Assembly (NCBI GenBank): GCA_002205965.3
Contig: NADL03000694.1
Coordinates: forward strand, 1 to 64,000
DNA length: 64,000 bases
Direction: 5' to 3'
Source of the DNA: Kappaphycus alvarezii
Lineage: Eukaryota > Rhodophyta > Florideophyceae > Gigartinales > Solieriaceae
Shown here piece after piece: positions 32,194 to 44,097 of this stretch (position 1 is the first letter of the stretch; each line of letters opens with the position of its first letter). Below the pieces are notes generated by a model, which was not told the origin of the DNA, made no database searches, and saw only the letters and a program-made list of their open reading frames with translations. Both the position numbers and the translations under genes were made by a program.

Positions 32194-35100
32194 TCATTCA
32201 ACCACTTCAGCCTCTGCGGATTCCGTAACATCCTCACCCTCTGCCTTTCTTCCGTCGCCGTTCAAAGCCGCAATTTCGTCCCGCGCCCATCGCCACCACT
32301 TCTCATACGTGTTTCCATTCCAGGGCTTTCGCACTACGCCGCTCTCTACAAGGTCAACGATTACTTCCTGATCACGCACTGGCCATCGATCCAGTGCCTC
32401 GTAAGCACCACGCGCGATTTCTACCACCCTCTCTGAAAATTCCCCCTCTACATCACTTCTCGCCACAACATCAAGAACCGCTTTTACGTGTCGCACTTCC
32501 CGCACCCCGTACCCTTCCTCATGGTACAACACTTCCACCACGTCCCGCCATCCTGTCCCGGATGCAAACATGTGAACAGCCCGAGCTAACCTCATGTTTA
32601 GAGGAGTCGGCACAATCTGCGATATTTCTCCTCCGTCATCCTGTCCATGCTCCACTCGATGCCTTTGTGAAGCTGCTGGAGGGCAGTCAGAATTTCATTG
32701 ATCATTGTAGCAATGGCAGATGGTAGCAGTAAATCGAGTCCATCCACGCTGGGTCGCGCTTCCACATCGTCCATCCCTAGCTCATTTCTGCCAGGCACCT
32801 CAGAAACAGGCCGTTTCAAAATGCTCAAGTCGAGCTCTTCTGCATCTATGTCCACCCGTTTCTTATTCTTGACTAAATGTTCCGCCCGCTCAGGATGCGA
32901 TTCTTGCTTCTTCCAAATACGCCCGCTGCTAGCAATGATCGCAATGAAAGCTGCAAACTCAGGTATCGCCAATTTCTCAATGTCATCGATCAAACACAGA
33001 CACGCCGCCGTGAACAGAGGAAACCGTCCCGGCAAAATAGAGGCAAGCGCTCCAATCGGAGTCATTTCCATTTCCCGATCTCTGACGACATTCACAGCAT
33101 GACAATCTTCCAATACAGCCAAAACAGCAGATTGACTGGATAAGTGATGGTTGTGATTGTTAAACATCCGTTCCTCCAATGTACTTTCTTTTTCCTGCAA
33201 AGCGGAAATGTCATCACCAAGCTCCGCAGCTCTTCGTCTTAACCGACGACGTTCTGAAAGCTCATCCTCACGCCCGTACCATGGTGATTGCCGGTAAAGG
33301 TCTTCCACATTTTGCAATCGCTCTTTTTGCGCTTCAAACTCAGGTATTTGGAGTCGGTCAATGACAGGACGCCGGTCACCTGACGCAACCCGTTCAATGA
33401 GCTCATCTGATATCCGTTGCAGAGCAGCATTCTCCGTTTCATCCACGCAGAGCATTTGGCCCATCCCAGGCTGGGGTCGACGTCAAAAGTCGCTGGATGT
33501 GGAATCATTAGGAGATCTACGTTAGGAATGACATCGTCGTCCTCATCTTTGCCTAAACCCAAGACATCTGACATAGGGACCATTGTCCACATCCCGTCCG
33601 CCAGAACACAAACAACCAACCACCTGTGCCGAAGAAAAGTGGAACGTGTCTCATCACCGCCTTGATCCCGAACTGCCACAAACACTGCTGCCATGAAATT
33701 TTCGCACGATTCAGAGTCTGCAATTGCAATAGTACTGACATCTCTCTCGTCGGACGCCTCTCGGGAATGCGTACTATCCCTCAAGTCTCCCTAAGCAGTC
33801 CTTTGTACCACAAGGCATCTGCTCCTGACGCTTTTGAGCTCCTTACTCCAATGATCCGCCCAGGAGTCGAGATTTGAAGCTCTTCACGTACTCGCTCGGC
33901 AATAACCGCTGTGTATCGATGTTGCATTGCGTTAAACACGCGGATCACTTCGTTTTTCTTAGAAACTCTTCTCTCATGGTCAGCGATGCTTGACATGTCA
34001 TCTTTATCCAGTTTCTCGGCTATGGCACGCTTCTCAACCTCCATCTTCTCGATAGTAGCATGCAAGGAGGCCCGGCTTAACCACCCTTTGTAGGAGTATA
34101 GAGTGTACTCCAGAACAGATTCGAATCCATCCACCCCAAATCGCCTAAGGGCTCGAAGTACTCCATCATAAGTGGAAGATAACACGCTTGGGCGCAAGTC
34201 ATGCCTAAACTGCTGCATCACAACGTCTGGGATTTGCGCGAAATTACTGTCACCTGTTGTAATCGGAGTTGAATTGTCCTTATCAACGTCACTCTCAGAC
34301 GGTGGTGAGAACAACGGGTGGAGCAACGTCGACGCAATTTCGTTACCTGCTGCCTCATCGTCCACACCATCATCATACCATAAAACAATCAGATTCCCGA
34401 CATCATCCATACCTACCCGACCGGCTAGCATCGCAGCAGTGGACGCTTTGATCAAACCCTTATCCATGTCATCACATAAGGCAAGCGCGGATGATTCAAT
34501 TAAGACACTTTTTGCACAAGGCAACCCCAGCAATTCCGTAGAACCCAAATGCGAATCTGCGACAACTACGGAGACTAAATTTCCACGATGCAGCTCCTCA
34601 ACGAAGAGGCGAATAGCAGGGGCGCAACCGTCATGAATGATCCCCACACCTGATAATAACGCTTGCAAAATCTCGACATCTACACTGCTCATCTGATCAA
34701 CGTATTCTTTCTCATAGTTTGCCACGAGCTCCTCCAACAGCTCCCTACTGTCATCATCCCACAACAGCCTCCCTTCTGCCCCTAATGCACTTCGAATTGC
34801 AAAGGCAGCGAACTCTGCCTCGTTTCTGCCATTGACCAACACAATAGCCGGCAAAAGCAGCGATTCACAAAGCGCTGCTTCTCGCCTTTTTCTCGCTGCT
34901 GCTTTTGACGCCGCTGTGCGCCCGTTACGCCTTGCGGAGCGTGCGCGTTTTTTGCTCCTCGATTTCATCTTTCCCCTGTCTGTTTCGAGTCTGCAGCAAT
35001 CAAACTGGCCACATCTGCATATTGCGCCTCTTCTACACTTCTGAATAACAAATCCGCGGGATTTTCTGCTGGCAAGGTTTTGACTCCATGTAGGAAGCAC

Positions 35101-36255
35101 TCCGCAAACTGAGGTACAAAGTCACCTTCGACACTGTTCCGCTCTCGTTGCAACATTTCCATGACCAGAGTCAATGAAACCTGCACCGGACAGTCATGCA
35201 ATGCTGCATTAAACGCAAAGGTACGCAGAAGGGGAAAAATCTGCGGGCGCTCTATTCGATCTTGTAGGGACGCTGCCCCCGAAGGGCTAATGGCGACAAC
35301 GGAATTCTGGATAGTTTCCAGCCACAAGGGCAGCAGTCCTTATCCACAGCTGCCGGTTCCTTCATAAATACGCACATCAAGATACGAGCAGGCATGGCCA
35401 AGAGAATCTCCTCCCATTGAACCAGGGAGGAAACACAAAAGTAATCGATAAATACGAGAGTGGCATGTGCGATCCAGGAATCGGGATCGGATCTTACAAG
35501 CGTACTCCTTAGCACGTGGGGAGAGGTAATGACGACACGGAAGCTGTCACGATGGGTTGAATCGTAGGAATTGTAAGGTTGCCCGATACCGTCGCCGAGA
35601 TCAAGACAGACCTCCGCCCTTCGTTCCGGACCCAATTGGGCGCAAGCATGCGTACATGCCTCGGCGGTCCTGCGAGAGCCGCGCAATAGATTACGCATTC
35701 CTTCCAAAGACGATTGCGCATGACAATGTCAACAAAGATAGCGTTCTTTTCATCGCCGGCAGCAGACATATAAAGCACGGAACGACGAGAAAGCAGGGAT
35801 TGAACGACCAGTTTTTGCGTGTCGGAGAGAGGTATAGTGTCCGTTGTGAAGAGAAGATCCTGGAGTTGGGACGAGTTGGTTTGGTTTGCGAATATTGCGG
35901 GGTTTTCAAACACACCAAACGTAACTCCAGAGGGAGGGGCAGGGCGGAGATGGGCTTCGTGAGCGGGTATAAGCTTCATGGTACGAAGATCGATATAAGA
36001 TTGTGAGTTGTGGTTGGGTTCTTGATTGAGTGCCGAGGAAGATCGAGAGACATGGGACTGTTCAGTCGAAGCACGAGGGGCAACATGGGGCGGGCACTTT
36101 TGAGGTTGCGTTTCATGACATTGGGGATATCGGCGTGGGGGTGCACGGGACTTGGGGAAATAGGGAAGCTTGGGGAGATAAAAGAGAGATGGGAGGGAGT
36201 CAGAGCTTTGGACATGTCGCAAGTCAGCTATGCGAGATGCAGACGTGCTGGCCAA
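32194..36255 (-). CDS. Divergent Ski2/Mtr4-like DExH RNA helicase, motifs degenerate
   Basis: Read in seven overlapping frames, the minus strand gives one protein of about 1,300 residues with the Ski2/Mtr4 layout (RNA helicases that feed the exosome). N-lobe: LSDTQKLVVQSLL, then SVLYMSAAGDEKNAIFVDIV where APTxxGKT is expected, then FRVVITSPHVLRSTLVR and LVFIDYFCVSS in place of VVFDExH. WEEILLAMPARILMCVF follows. C-lobe (34.7-34.3 kb): LLSGVGIIHDGCAPAIRLFV, the motif V region LGLPCAKSVLIES, and AAMLAGRVGMDDVGNLIVLW in place of QMxGRAGRRGxD. A DSHCT-like tail runs to 32194. Walker A, DExH and the arginine finger all look lost, so ATPase activity is doubtful. Frame steps are all in the same -1 direction. 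The start is uncertain (36255, or 36215 in another frame). Confidence 0.65.
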
Positions 36256-36626
36256 TGGGGTAAAATTGAGCGGCGAGACTGCGGTCTTGTTTGGCGATGT
36301 TTACAAAGAGAAGAGTGAGACTGGCGCTGAAGACAGGGAGAACAGCTCGCTAGCTCGCTCAAAGTGAGTGACGCAAAATTGATTTCTTGTTCGGAGATGC
36401 TCGTGTCTGTCCGGGATCAAACGAAAAATGAGGTGTCTCGCTTATACCATGGTTCCTTTGCACTACAGTGAACAAGATGAGGAGATTCCTCATTTCCGCT
36501 CAAATGGACATCCAGTCCTTGGTGAGCTGCCATTGGCTAGACTAATATCTGTGCCGAAAGTTAACAGTACCGTACGGTAAGTGGCCAAAGAGAACCCAAT
36601 AAAGGCAACGTGAAAATCAAAAATTA
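36256..36626. other. Upstream region of helicase gene
   Basis: Intergenic stretch between the helicase 5' end and a truncated retrotransposon copy. Includes CAGTACCGTACGGTAAG near 36566. No gene seen. Confidence 0.4.
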
Positions 36627-37945
36627 TTGCGGAAGTGTATTCCGGAGGATCTTGGACAACTACACCCACGCAAGCGCACCTTGTCGCTGATCGACGGTAT
36701 CGGAGGCGTTCGAATCCGGTGCCACCTTCACCGGGTGTGTGCCTCTGCTCGTAAGCTCCAACAAGTGGTGAAGCTAACTCTGCCCACTATGACCACGGGC
36801 ATTGCGCTGAGGTTTGACAAAAACCAATTGCAATTCTACTTGAGCTTCAATAATGTCCGGATGACCGGTGCAGTCCAACAGAAGGTATCCTTACCCCTCC
36901 GCTTCGGCGGTCATGGCTTCATACCTGTGGCCACGCTCAACTTCGCAGCATATGCTGCGAGCGTAATGCATGCCGAGCAGCTGCGAGGCCGGGAGGAAAC
37001 TAGTGCGGCTGAACATCGTGCTGGTACATATGCCGAAACGGATAGAAACCGCCAAGGGTTTTCCATCCGTCCTTTGCTAACAGAAACGGCGGTCTTCCGG
37101 AAACACTGACAGCAGCCAGTATTGGTGTCAAGTCCGATAATACACACAACATTCTCGAGTCGGCGGCACAGTCCTGTTGGGAGGATGGTGAATGGGCGAG
37201 ATTGCCCAACTCCTGAACGCATTCGGAAGCTGATACTCGGCGATGGATCCGCCGTCACTCATACTTGACGACGCATGCAGCTGCCTTCGTCCGTAGTCAA
37301 CCGAACAGCCAACGAGATGTGGAAAGTGATGCTGCGCCGTCACCTAGGAGTTCCCGTGTTTGATGAAACCGCTCCGCTCCGGTGTGCGGAGTGCCAAAGG
37401 TCCATGGACCCCTTAGGAGACCATGCGGCAGACCTATCCAACAAAGGTCTCGGCTGGACCAACCGGCATAAGGTAGTGGTGAAAGTATTTGGCCCGGAGC
37501 TGTCTGAGGCAGCAGGAGTTGGCGTCCAATACAAGGTTAACTACCTGCTCCCTGGACTCAATGCGCAACACGCGGACATTCTGGTGCACCCTCAGCCTGA
37601 CGCAACGGACTCCCCACCTCGTCTCCCAGTGGAGTACGACATTACTGTATCGTGGCCATTCCAGGAGAGCTACACGTCAACAGGAGCACGGGAAGCGCGA
37701 GCCGTCGTCAATGCAGCAGAAAAACAGAAGAAGAGGGATCTAGCCGCGAAAGTGGAAGAGTCACCCCTGGCCAGGCACTCCAGGGACGATCGAGACTAGG
37801 ATGGGATTTTGTGCCGCCAGCTTTCAACTCGTTGGGATCACCTTCTGAGACAACATCCAAGGTCATAGAGAGATACACTGCAGCAGTCGCAGCTCGCAGC
37901 GGATGCTCTACGGGAGGAGTGAAGACTCGGAGCTTAGCTATGTGA
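36627..37945 (+). pseudogene. 5'-truncated non-LTR retrotransposon copy C
   Basis: Equivalent to the C-terminal 45% of ORF2 of element N1 (38010-41020, minus). It starts at KRTLSLIDGIGGVRIRCHLH and continues QKVSLPLRFGGHGFIPVATL, LRRHLGVPVFDETAPLRCAE, GDHAADLSNKGLG, QHADILVHPQ and GGVKTR. It lacks the RT core, is broken by three frame changes, and diverges after GGVKTR at about 37.93 kb. It lies tail-to-tail with N1, only about 65 bp away. Confidence 0.85.
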
Positions 37946-38009
37946 GTTACACTTCGTCTTTTATCATTGGTGTATAGTCCAAATGTGCAACGTTGCAAAG
38001 TACTTCAAA

Positions 38010-41000
38010 TTAAGTTGGAATTGGGTGACTAAGCTCTGCGTGTTGCGGTGCGCGACAAATTACGGATGCTGCACATGTTGACCAGATTGAGTAGCTAAGC
38101 TTCTGATACAGGCGAGTCTTCACTCCCCCAGTCGAGCATCCGCTACGAGACGCTACTGCTGCCGCGTATGTCTCTATAACCTTGGATGTTTCTAAAGAGG
38201 GTGTTCCTAACGAGTCGAAGGCTAGTGGTACAAAATCCCATCCTAGCCTTGATCGTCCCGGCATTGCCTCGCCTGGAATCGCTGCCACTTTCGTAGCTAA
38301 GTCTCTCTTCTTCCGCTTTCCTGCTGCGTTTGCAACAGCTCGCGCTTCTCGTGCTGCCATTGACTTATAGCTCTCTTGGAACGGGGATGATACAGTCACG
38401 TCATACGCCACTGGGAGAGGGGACTGGGTGTTTGTTGCATCAGACCTTGGGTACACCAGAATGTCCGCGGGTCGCGCGTTCAGTCCAGGAAGTAGGTACT
38501 TCACTTCGTATTGAACGCTGACTCCTGCTGCCTTGAACAGCTCTCGGCCAAGTACCTTTACCACCGCTGTGTGACGATTGGTCCATCCGAGACCTTTGTT
38601 GCATAAGTCTGCTGCATGGTCTCCTAGAGCGTCCATGGGCCTGTGGCACTCCGCGCACCGCAGCGGAGCAGTGTCATCAAATACGGGCACTCCCAGATGG
38701 CGACGGAGCATTACTGTCCACATCTCGTCGTACGTTCGGTTGACCGCAGACGGATGCGCAGTCAGGAACGCTGCTGCAGTCGTCCCCATGTATGCTTGGC
38801 GGCGAATCCTTCGCCGAATATCTTCTTCCGAGTGCGTTGCGGGGTTGGGGAATCTCGCCCATTCATCATCCTTCCAGAAGGACTTTGCTGCCGACTCGCA
38901 CCAGGCTCGATATAGAACGTTGTGTGGATTATCGGGCTTGGCAGCAAGGCTGGCCGCTGTCAGTGCTTCTGGAAGACTGCCTTGTTCGTTCGGAAAGGAT
39001 GCTTGGAGTTGTCGTACAAAGTCCCGAAGGTGTCCATCCGCTTCCGCGTACCTATACTCACGGTGTTCTAACGCATCGGGCTCGTCAGGGCATCGCAGTT
39101 GCTCGGCTTCAATAATGCTCGCCGCATACGCTGCGATATTGAGCGTCGCAACAGGTGTGAAGCCATGGCCGCCATATCGCAGAGGTAAGGATACCTGCTG
39201 TCGAACTGCACCGGTCATCGGCACATTATTGGAGCGCGAGTAGAATTCCAACTGTTCTTCATCAAATCTCATTGCAATGGCAGTGGACACATCCGGCGGC
39301 GTTAGCTTCATCACATGTTGAAGCTTGCATGCCGAGGCACATACTCGGTGAAGATGAAACCGAGTACGAGCGTCTCCGATACCGTCGATCAGCGATAAAG
39401 TGTTCTTACAGCCGCTGATTTTCTTAGTGAGAAAGTTTTCCATGAATTGGGGCGTTCCAATCGGGGCGCCGAGGAGGTCGATGCCTTCAGTGGAAAAGTT
39501 ATCTGTAGGGAAGCGGTGCAATAGTGGCGATGTACGGTTGTCAGGCTGGCGCGGCCAGAAGAGACGTGTTTTCGCCGGGTTCAAATGCAATCCGTGATCG
39601 GGTCCCCTGACACTGAGGATCTGGATTGCTTTGTCGAGCTCCGTATGAGTGCCTATGAGGGTGCAGTCATCGGCATACCATCTGTGTAGACTGAGCTGAG
39701 TTCGCCCCGCAATTTCTGTTGCTAATGGATGCACTACAAGGGAGAACATGAGCATACTTGCCGGGTCCCCTTGTTGCATCCCTTCTTGGCTAGGGATGTC
39801 TTGTGCAGACGCCACAGGCAGAATTAGCGAAGGCTTGTTGCGAGCGTACACCATGTTCAGAAAACGACATAGCGATGGTACCTTGGTCGGCAGCAAGTTT
39901 ATCATGCGCTGTCTGGAGAACCGATTGAAGGCATTATGTGCATCCACGGACACTAGTGCGTACTCTTCCTTGTTGCCCTGGCACTGTACCAATCTCCGTG
40001 CATCGTGCACAATGGAATCGAGTCCGCAGGGCACGCCATTGGCCACCTGCAGGGGTGTAAGATATTCTCTCGTGTCTTCCAGTGCTTGTGGTAGAAGCAC
40101 CTTTGTTACAAGTCTCCTCAGGGCCGTCCCAATGGCAATGGGGCGAATCTTATCTGGCCGAGGTTGGATGGGCAGCAGCGTCGCAGAGGAGATCAAAGGA
40201 ATTGTGTCGTCTGGAAGGTCCCCATGGGCTAATCTCGTCACTACAGCAGTTAGCACCGAGATGCCTGTCACTCCTGCTTCGGGACTCACGGTTGTGTTGG
40301 CCAGCAAACGAAGGAGCCGCGGGGACATTCTGTCCGGGCCCGGCGTGGAGTTTGGGTTAAGGCGTCGGACAGCGCGCAGAACCGCTTCTTCAGTGATGTC
40401 CATCGGGAGCGGAAGGTCCTCGCTTGGATAGCTGTCACCGGAGACTGCGGTGCTGGGTGCAGTTCTTGCAGACGTTCTATAACCTGCGGGTCTCGCACGT
40501 CGGCGATGCGCGACTGATGTAGCGTGCGCATCGCACGTCCGTATTGTGCGTCTGCTGCCAAGTGGGATGCTCGGCGAAACTTCGGGTCGTGCTTACTGTC
40601 AGTCTGCTGGCGGCGACGCCTAACGATTCTCTCTTCTCTGGTCTTGTGGGCTTGAATTGCTTCTGTCCAAAGTTCATTCCATTCGCCAGCGTTGGCACGG
40701 CGGATGCGTTCGCGCAGTCCTTGGCTTTGCCTTATTTGAGACCGCCATCCGGCTTCCCCACGCATTAAGCGTCGCAGAACTGCAGTGGGAAGAAGGTGTA
40801 TTCGGAGGAGGGTGGCGTGGACTGCATCTGCATTCCGTGCGTTTGCCGCAGCGCGGAAAAGCCGTATGAGTAATATGGCGAGGCTGTGCATGCAGTTTGC
40901 GGGTATGCGGTTGAAGATGTCCGAAGGTCTTAGCGGGCTGTGCAGTGCATCGTAAACCGTAGGGAGGGACGTGGCTTGCGTGGACCGTTCGCGGGTTTCT

Positions 41001-41020
41001 GAGGGAGTCATTTGAGGCAT
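38010..41020 (-). CDS. ORF2 of N1: reverse transcriptase with C-terminal zinc finger and probable restriction-like endonuclease
   Basis: The ATG at 41020 (MPQMTPSETR) lies 10 bp after the ORF1 stop. The N-terminal 200 residues (LLIRLFRAAANARNADAVHA, LLPTAVLRRLMRG) show no APE endonuclease. One -1 shift near 40.3-40.4 kb leads into RT: LRAVRRLNPNSTPGPDRMSP, DKIRPIAIGTALRRLVTKVL, VSVDAHNAFNRF, QEGMQQGDPASMLMFSLVVH, catalytic WYADDCTLIG, LHLNPAKTRLFWP and LLGAPIG. The C-terminus holds LRCAECHRPMDALGDHAADL, a CCHC-type finger, then ARPADILVYPR and VAYDVTVSSPFQ. These Asp residues fit a PD-(D/E)XK nuclease of the R2/CRE type. The endonuclease call is inference from position and motif. The protein would nick the target and prime reverse transcription there. 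Confidence 0.88.
38021..38057 (+). repeat. Terminal inverted copy at 3' end of N1
   Basis: TTGGGTGACTAAGCTCTGCG... matches the reverse complement of 42414-42448 at about 30 of 36 positions. On the minus strand it encodes the last residues of ORF2 (CRAPQHAELS). Confidence 0.75.
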
Positions 41021-41029
41021 TGCTGCGGG

Positions 41030-42276
41030 CTAGGGAGAAAGAGGGGAGGGTTTAGTGGCGTGATGTCCTGATTGCCCGTTGTCCCAATGGGGGGCAGGGT
41101 CACGTTTTGCCGTCTCTTTCCGCATGTCTTTCATCCGCTGTGACAGGGCGCGGTTGCGGTTCGTACGTCGCTCGGTCTTCGCAGTCGTCATGGGTGGGGC
41201 TCCAAGAACGGGCTTGGACTGTTTAGGGTGCTGATCGGCGCTTGTTTCATTCAGTTTGGCAACCGGCAAGTTGGTAGGCGACGGGTCCGCAGTTTCTGCG
41301 GGTGTGGGATTTGTGCCTGTTTCCGATGGTGCAGCGCTTTTGGGTTCTTCCCGGACTGTAGCGGGTTCCGGTATCTCCAATCCTTCGTCTTGGGTGTCCG
41401 TGGATGTGTGTTGGTGGGCCTCTGCTGGAGTATTTGGCTCCGGAGCTGCACTGGGGTTGTCCTGTGCGTCTGGTACATCCTGTTTGTGGCCTTGGTATGC
41501 GCATCGTCAGCTAAGGGTCCTTCTTTTTCTTCAGTTGCCGGTGCCAAGTGTGGGCACCCCCTGTAGAACTTTGTGATGAAGTTCTCCACGAATGCATTTC
41601 CTCGAGGCAAAGTCGCTACTGCCTCGTCAATGAGGCGGGTAATTGCTCCCGCTAGTGCTTTTCGGTCTGTCATAGTGATATCAGAGGCTATTGTCTTGAG
41701 GTTTCCAACCTCACGGGCGGCTGCAATGCAAGCACCGACTTGCCACTCGACTGTGGGGAGCTCGGCGACGAGTTCCGATAATGAGTTCGTGCAGAGACGA
41801 GCACCAGGGAGGTCGCTGCGGAGCATTTCTAGGATCTTTAGGGCACTTGGAGAATCGACAGCGTGGTGAACAACGATTGTCCAATCTCCCACCTTGAGGA
41901 GGGCGTGCTTTGGTAGGCTCTCTCCGGCACCCTCTGCCGCTATCAGCAGGCATGCCTGTGCGTCCGCATAAGACGACAGGGCTCCCTTGCCTGGCGGCCC
42001 TGCGGAGAACGCGAGAGTGGACATCATTGGGGCCATTTCGTATTCGAGCCCTGTCGTTCCGTTGACAGGGGTGGGCGCGATACTGATTGGGTATCGGCCG
42101 TGGCGTTCCGGGGCCTTTGGTGCGGGTGGTGCCGGTAATTGTTCGAATGATCCTTTCTGCAGACGGCAGAAGTCGCGTACGGTAGACGGGATGGCTGCAA
42201 CTCTTGGTTGCATGTGGGCTTTGGCTATGTCCGCCCAAGAGGGCGAACGTGCCTTGTCACCTTTGGCTTTCGCCAT
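41030..42276 (-). CDS. ORF1 of N1
   Basis: Probably the RNA-binding partner protein of the retrotransposon. The ATG at 42276 gives MAKAKGDKARSPSWADIAKA, a likely start, though the frame is open to 42444. The middle (SSYADAQACLLIAAEGAGES, LLKVGDWTIVVHHAVDSPSA) resembles LINE B ORF1 in pattern. A -1 shift near 41.3-41.4 kb leads to a charged Pro/Lys-rich tail ending at 41030 (RMKDMRKETAKRDPAPHWDN). No zinc knuckle or RRM was recognised. Confidence 0.75.
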
Positions 42277-42413
42277 TCTGAGCAGGGATGTGACCAGGTG
42301 GAGAACTTTGGAGATTGTAGGAGGTTGAAGAGGTTGAGGTTGAAGAAGAGCAAGAAGAGAGAAGTTCGTATTGGTGAGTTGGTCCGCATGTGTGGCGTCT
42401 GCACTGTACTGCA

Positions 42414-42448
42414 TGTCGTGCCCCGCAACACGCAGAATTGTCACCCGA
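42414..42448 (+). repeat. Inverted ORF2-end fragment at 5' end of N1
   Basis: On the plus strand this reads CRAPQHAELS, the C-terminal peptide of N1 ORF2, so it is the 3' coding end of a related copy in the opposite orientation, set at the 5' boundary of N1. Confidence 0.75.
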
Positions 42449-42632
42449 TTTAAAGTCGATCTCCAGTGAGTTTGCAGTGTTCCACAAGCGTAAATCAGTG
42501 ATAATACCTGTCTTTTTTAACGCCGATGCCAGAATCCGTAGGGACTCAGTGGCGTTGCTCATTCATTCATAAATCAGTGATAAATGAAACGTTGCACTCC
42601 TGGCTCCTCTTCCCGATTAGTTAGGCATATCG

Positions 42633-44049
42633 GTGTACCACGCTGAAACATTTCGAACTGAGGATATCTTGCTGAGATGTAGCGAAGGGGAGTTCGAATT
42701 TAACTCGCACTCTCTCAGGAAACTGTCGATGAACGGTGCAGTTGGACAGCAGTTGTCCGTTCCTCTGCGCTACGACGACGACGTACTCACACCTGTGGCG
42801 ACGCTGGATTTCGCAGCATATAGGGCGAGCATAATTAACGCGGAGCAATTGCGAAGCCCCGACGAGACTGGTGCGTCCGAACACCGTGCGCATAGATACG
42901 CGGAAGCGGATGGAAACTTCCTAAAGTTTATCCGACGGCTCCACCTGTCCTTCGCCAACAGACATGGCGGTCATCCGGAAACATTAATAGCGACCTGCAT
43001 TGCTGCCGTGATAATTTGCACAACATGCTATATAGATCATGGTGTGAGTCGGGTGTAAGGTCCTGGAAGGATGATGAGTGGCTAATAAATCCAAAACCCT
43101 CAACGCACTCGGAAACTGATATTCGGCGAAAGATACGCCGTCAAGCATACTTGGTAAGGCCCACAGCAGCCTTCCCCACCACGGATCCGTCCGTGGTCAA
43201 CCGAACGTTCAACGAGAAGTGGACAGTGATGCTACCTCGCCATTGGGGAGTTACCGTGCTTGTTGACAGTGCACCGCTGCGGTGCGCGGAGAGCTGTAGC
43301 CTCATGGATCTTTTCGGTGACTATGGGGCAGTCCTAAGTAACATAGGTCTTGGACGGACCAAAAGCCATACAGCAGTGGTAAAAGTATTTGGCTGAGCAG
43401 CAGTCAACAGTCATTACGAGGTAACTCCTATGCATACTCATCTTTACTTTGTGGTGTATGGTTTATAAGTGAACACTTCAGAGACATAATGAGTAAAGAA
43501 TATAAAGTATTTACTCCTGACTTCCTGATCTGAACGCGCGACTCGCGGACATACTGGTGCACCCGCGGTCTTATGCAGCGAACAACCGTTTCCTCTTCAA
43601 GTGGCGTACAATGTTACCGTATCGTCGCCGTTCCAGGAGAGCTATGCGTCAATGTGAGCGCAGAAGCGCGAGCCGATGCTAATGCGGCAGAAAAGCGGAA
43701 GAGGGATCATCCCACGAAAGTGACAGCCACTCCTGGAGAGGCACTACTGGGACTATAGAGGCTAGGATGGAATTTTGTGGCGCTAGCTTTCGACTCTTTA
43801 GGGTCACCTTCTGAGACAAAATCCAAGGTCATTGAGAGACACGAGGAAGCTATCGCGTCTCACAACAGATGCTCGAAAGGAATGAAGACTCGCGCGTATA
43901 AAGAGCCTAGCTACGCGTGCATTAGGTGTCTTAGCACCCACTACAGAGATTATACAAGCGCTCCTCGCGAAGCACCCACTGCAAGCCCCTCAACACGAGA
44001 CTGCATATTCAACCTCACCGAACGGGGTACCGTCCTTCAGCGACTTTAG
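42633..44049 (+). pseudogene. 5'-truncated non-LTR retrotransposon copy D
   Basis: Homologous to the C-terminal part of N1 ORF2: NGAVGQQLSVPLRYDDD, TPVATLDFAAYRASIINAEQ, SWKDDEWLINPKPSTHSETD, LPRHWGVTVLVDSAPLRCAE (with CxSCSL altering the zinc finger), GLGRTKSHTAVVKVFG and LAFDSLGSPSETKSKVIE. A foreign or diverged stretch of about 140 bp interrupts it at 43397-43540, and stops are frequent, so it is older than copy C. Confidence 0.8.
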
Positions 44050-44097
44050 AAAGGAGGAGCTGCTTGAAGCAGTTCCCGCCTTCTAACCAGGACTCCT

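Larger units (their letters stand above)
38010..42448 (-). mobile_element. Non-LTR retrotransposon N1 (nearly complete)
   Basis: Two open reading frames, ORF1 (41030-42276) and ORF2 (38010-41020), in a 4.4-kb unit with no LTRs. ORF2 has RT and a C-terminal zinc and nuclease-like region. Short inverted copies of one sequence stand at both ends (38021-38057 and 42414-42448). Each ORF needs only one -1 frame correction, so the copy is recent. Confidence 0.88.

Noticed and set aside
38021-42448. N1 as a DNA transposon with terminal inverted repeats
   Set aside because: The inverted copies are coding sequence of the ORF2 C-terminus and the element encodes RT, so true TIRs are unlikely.
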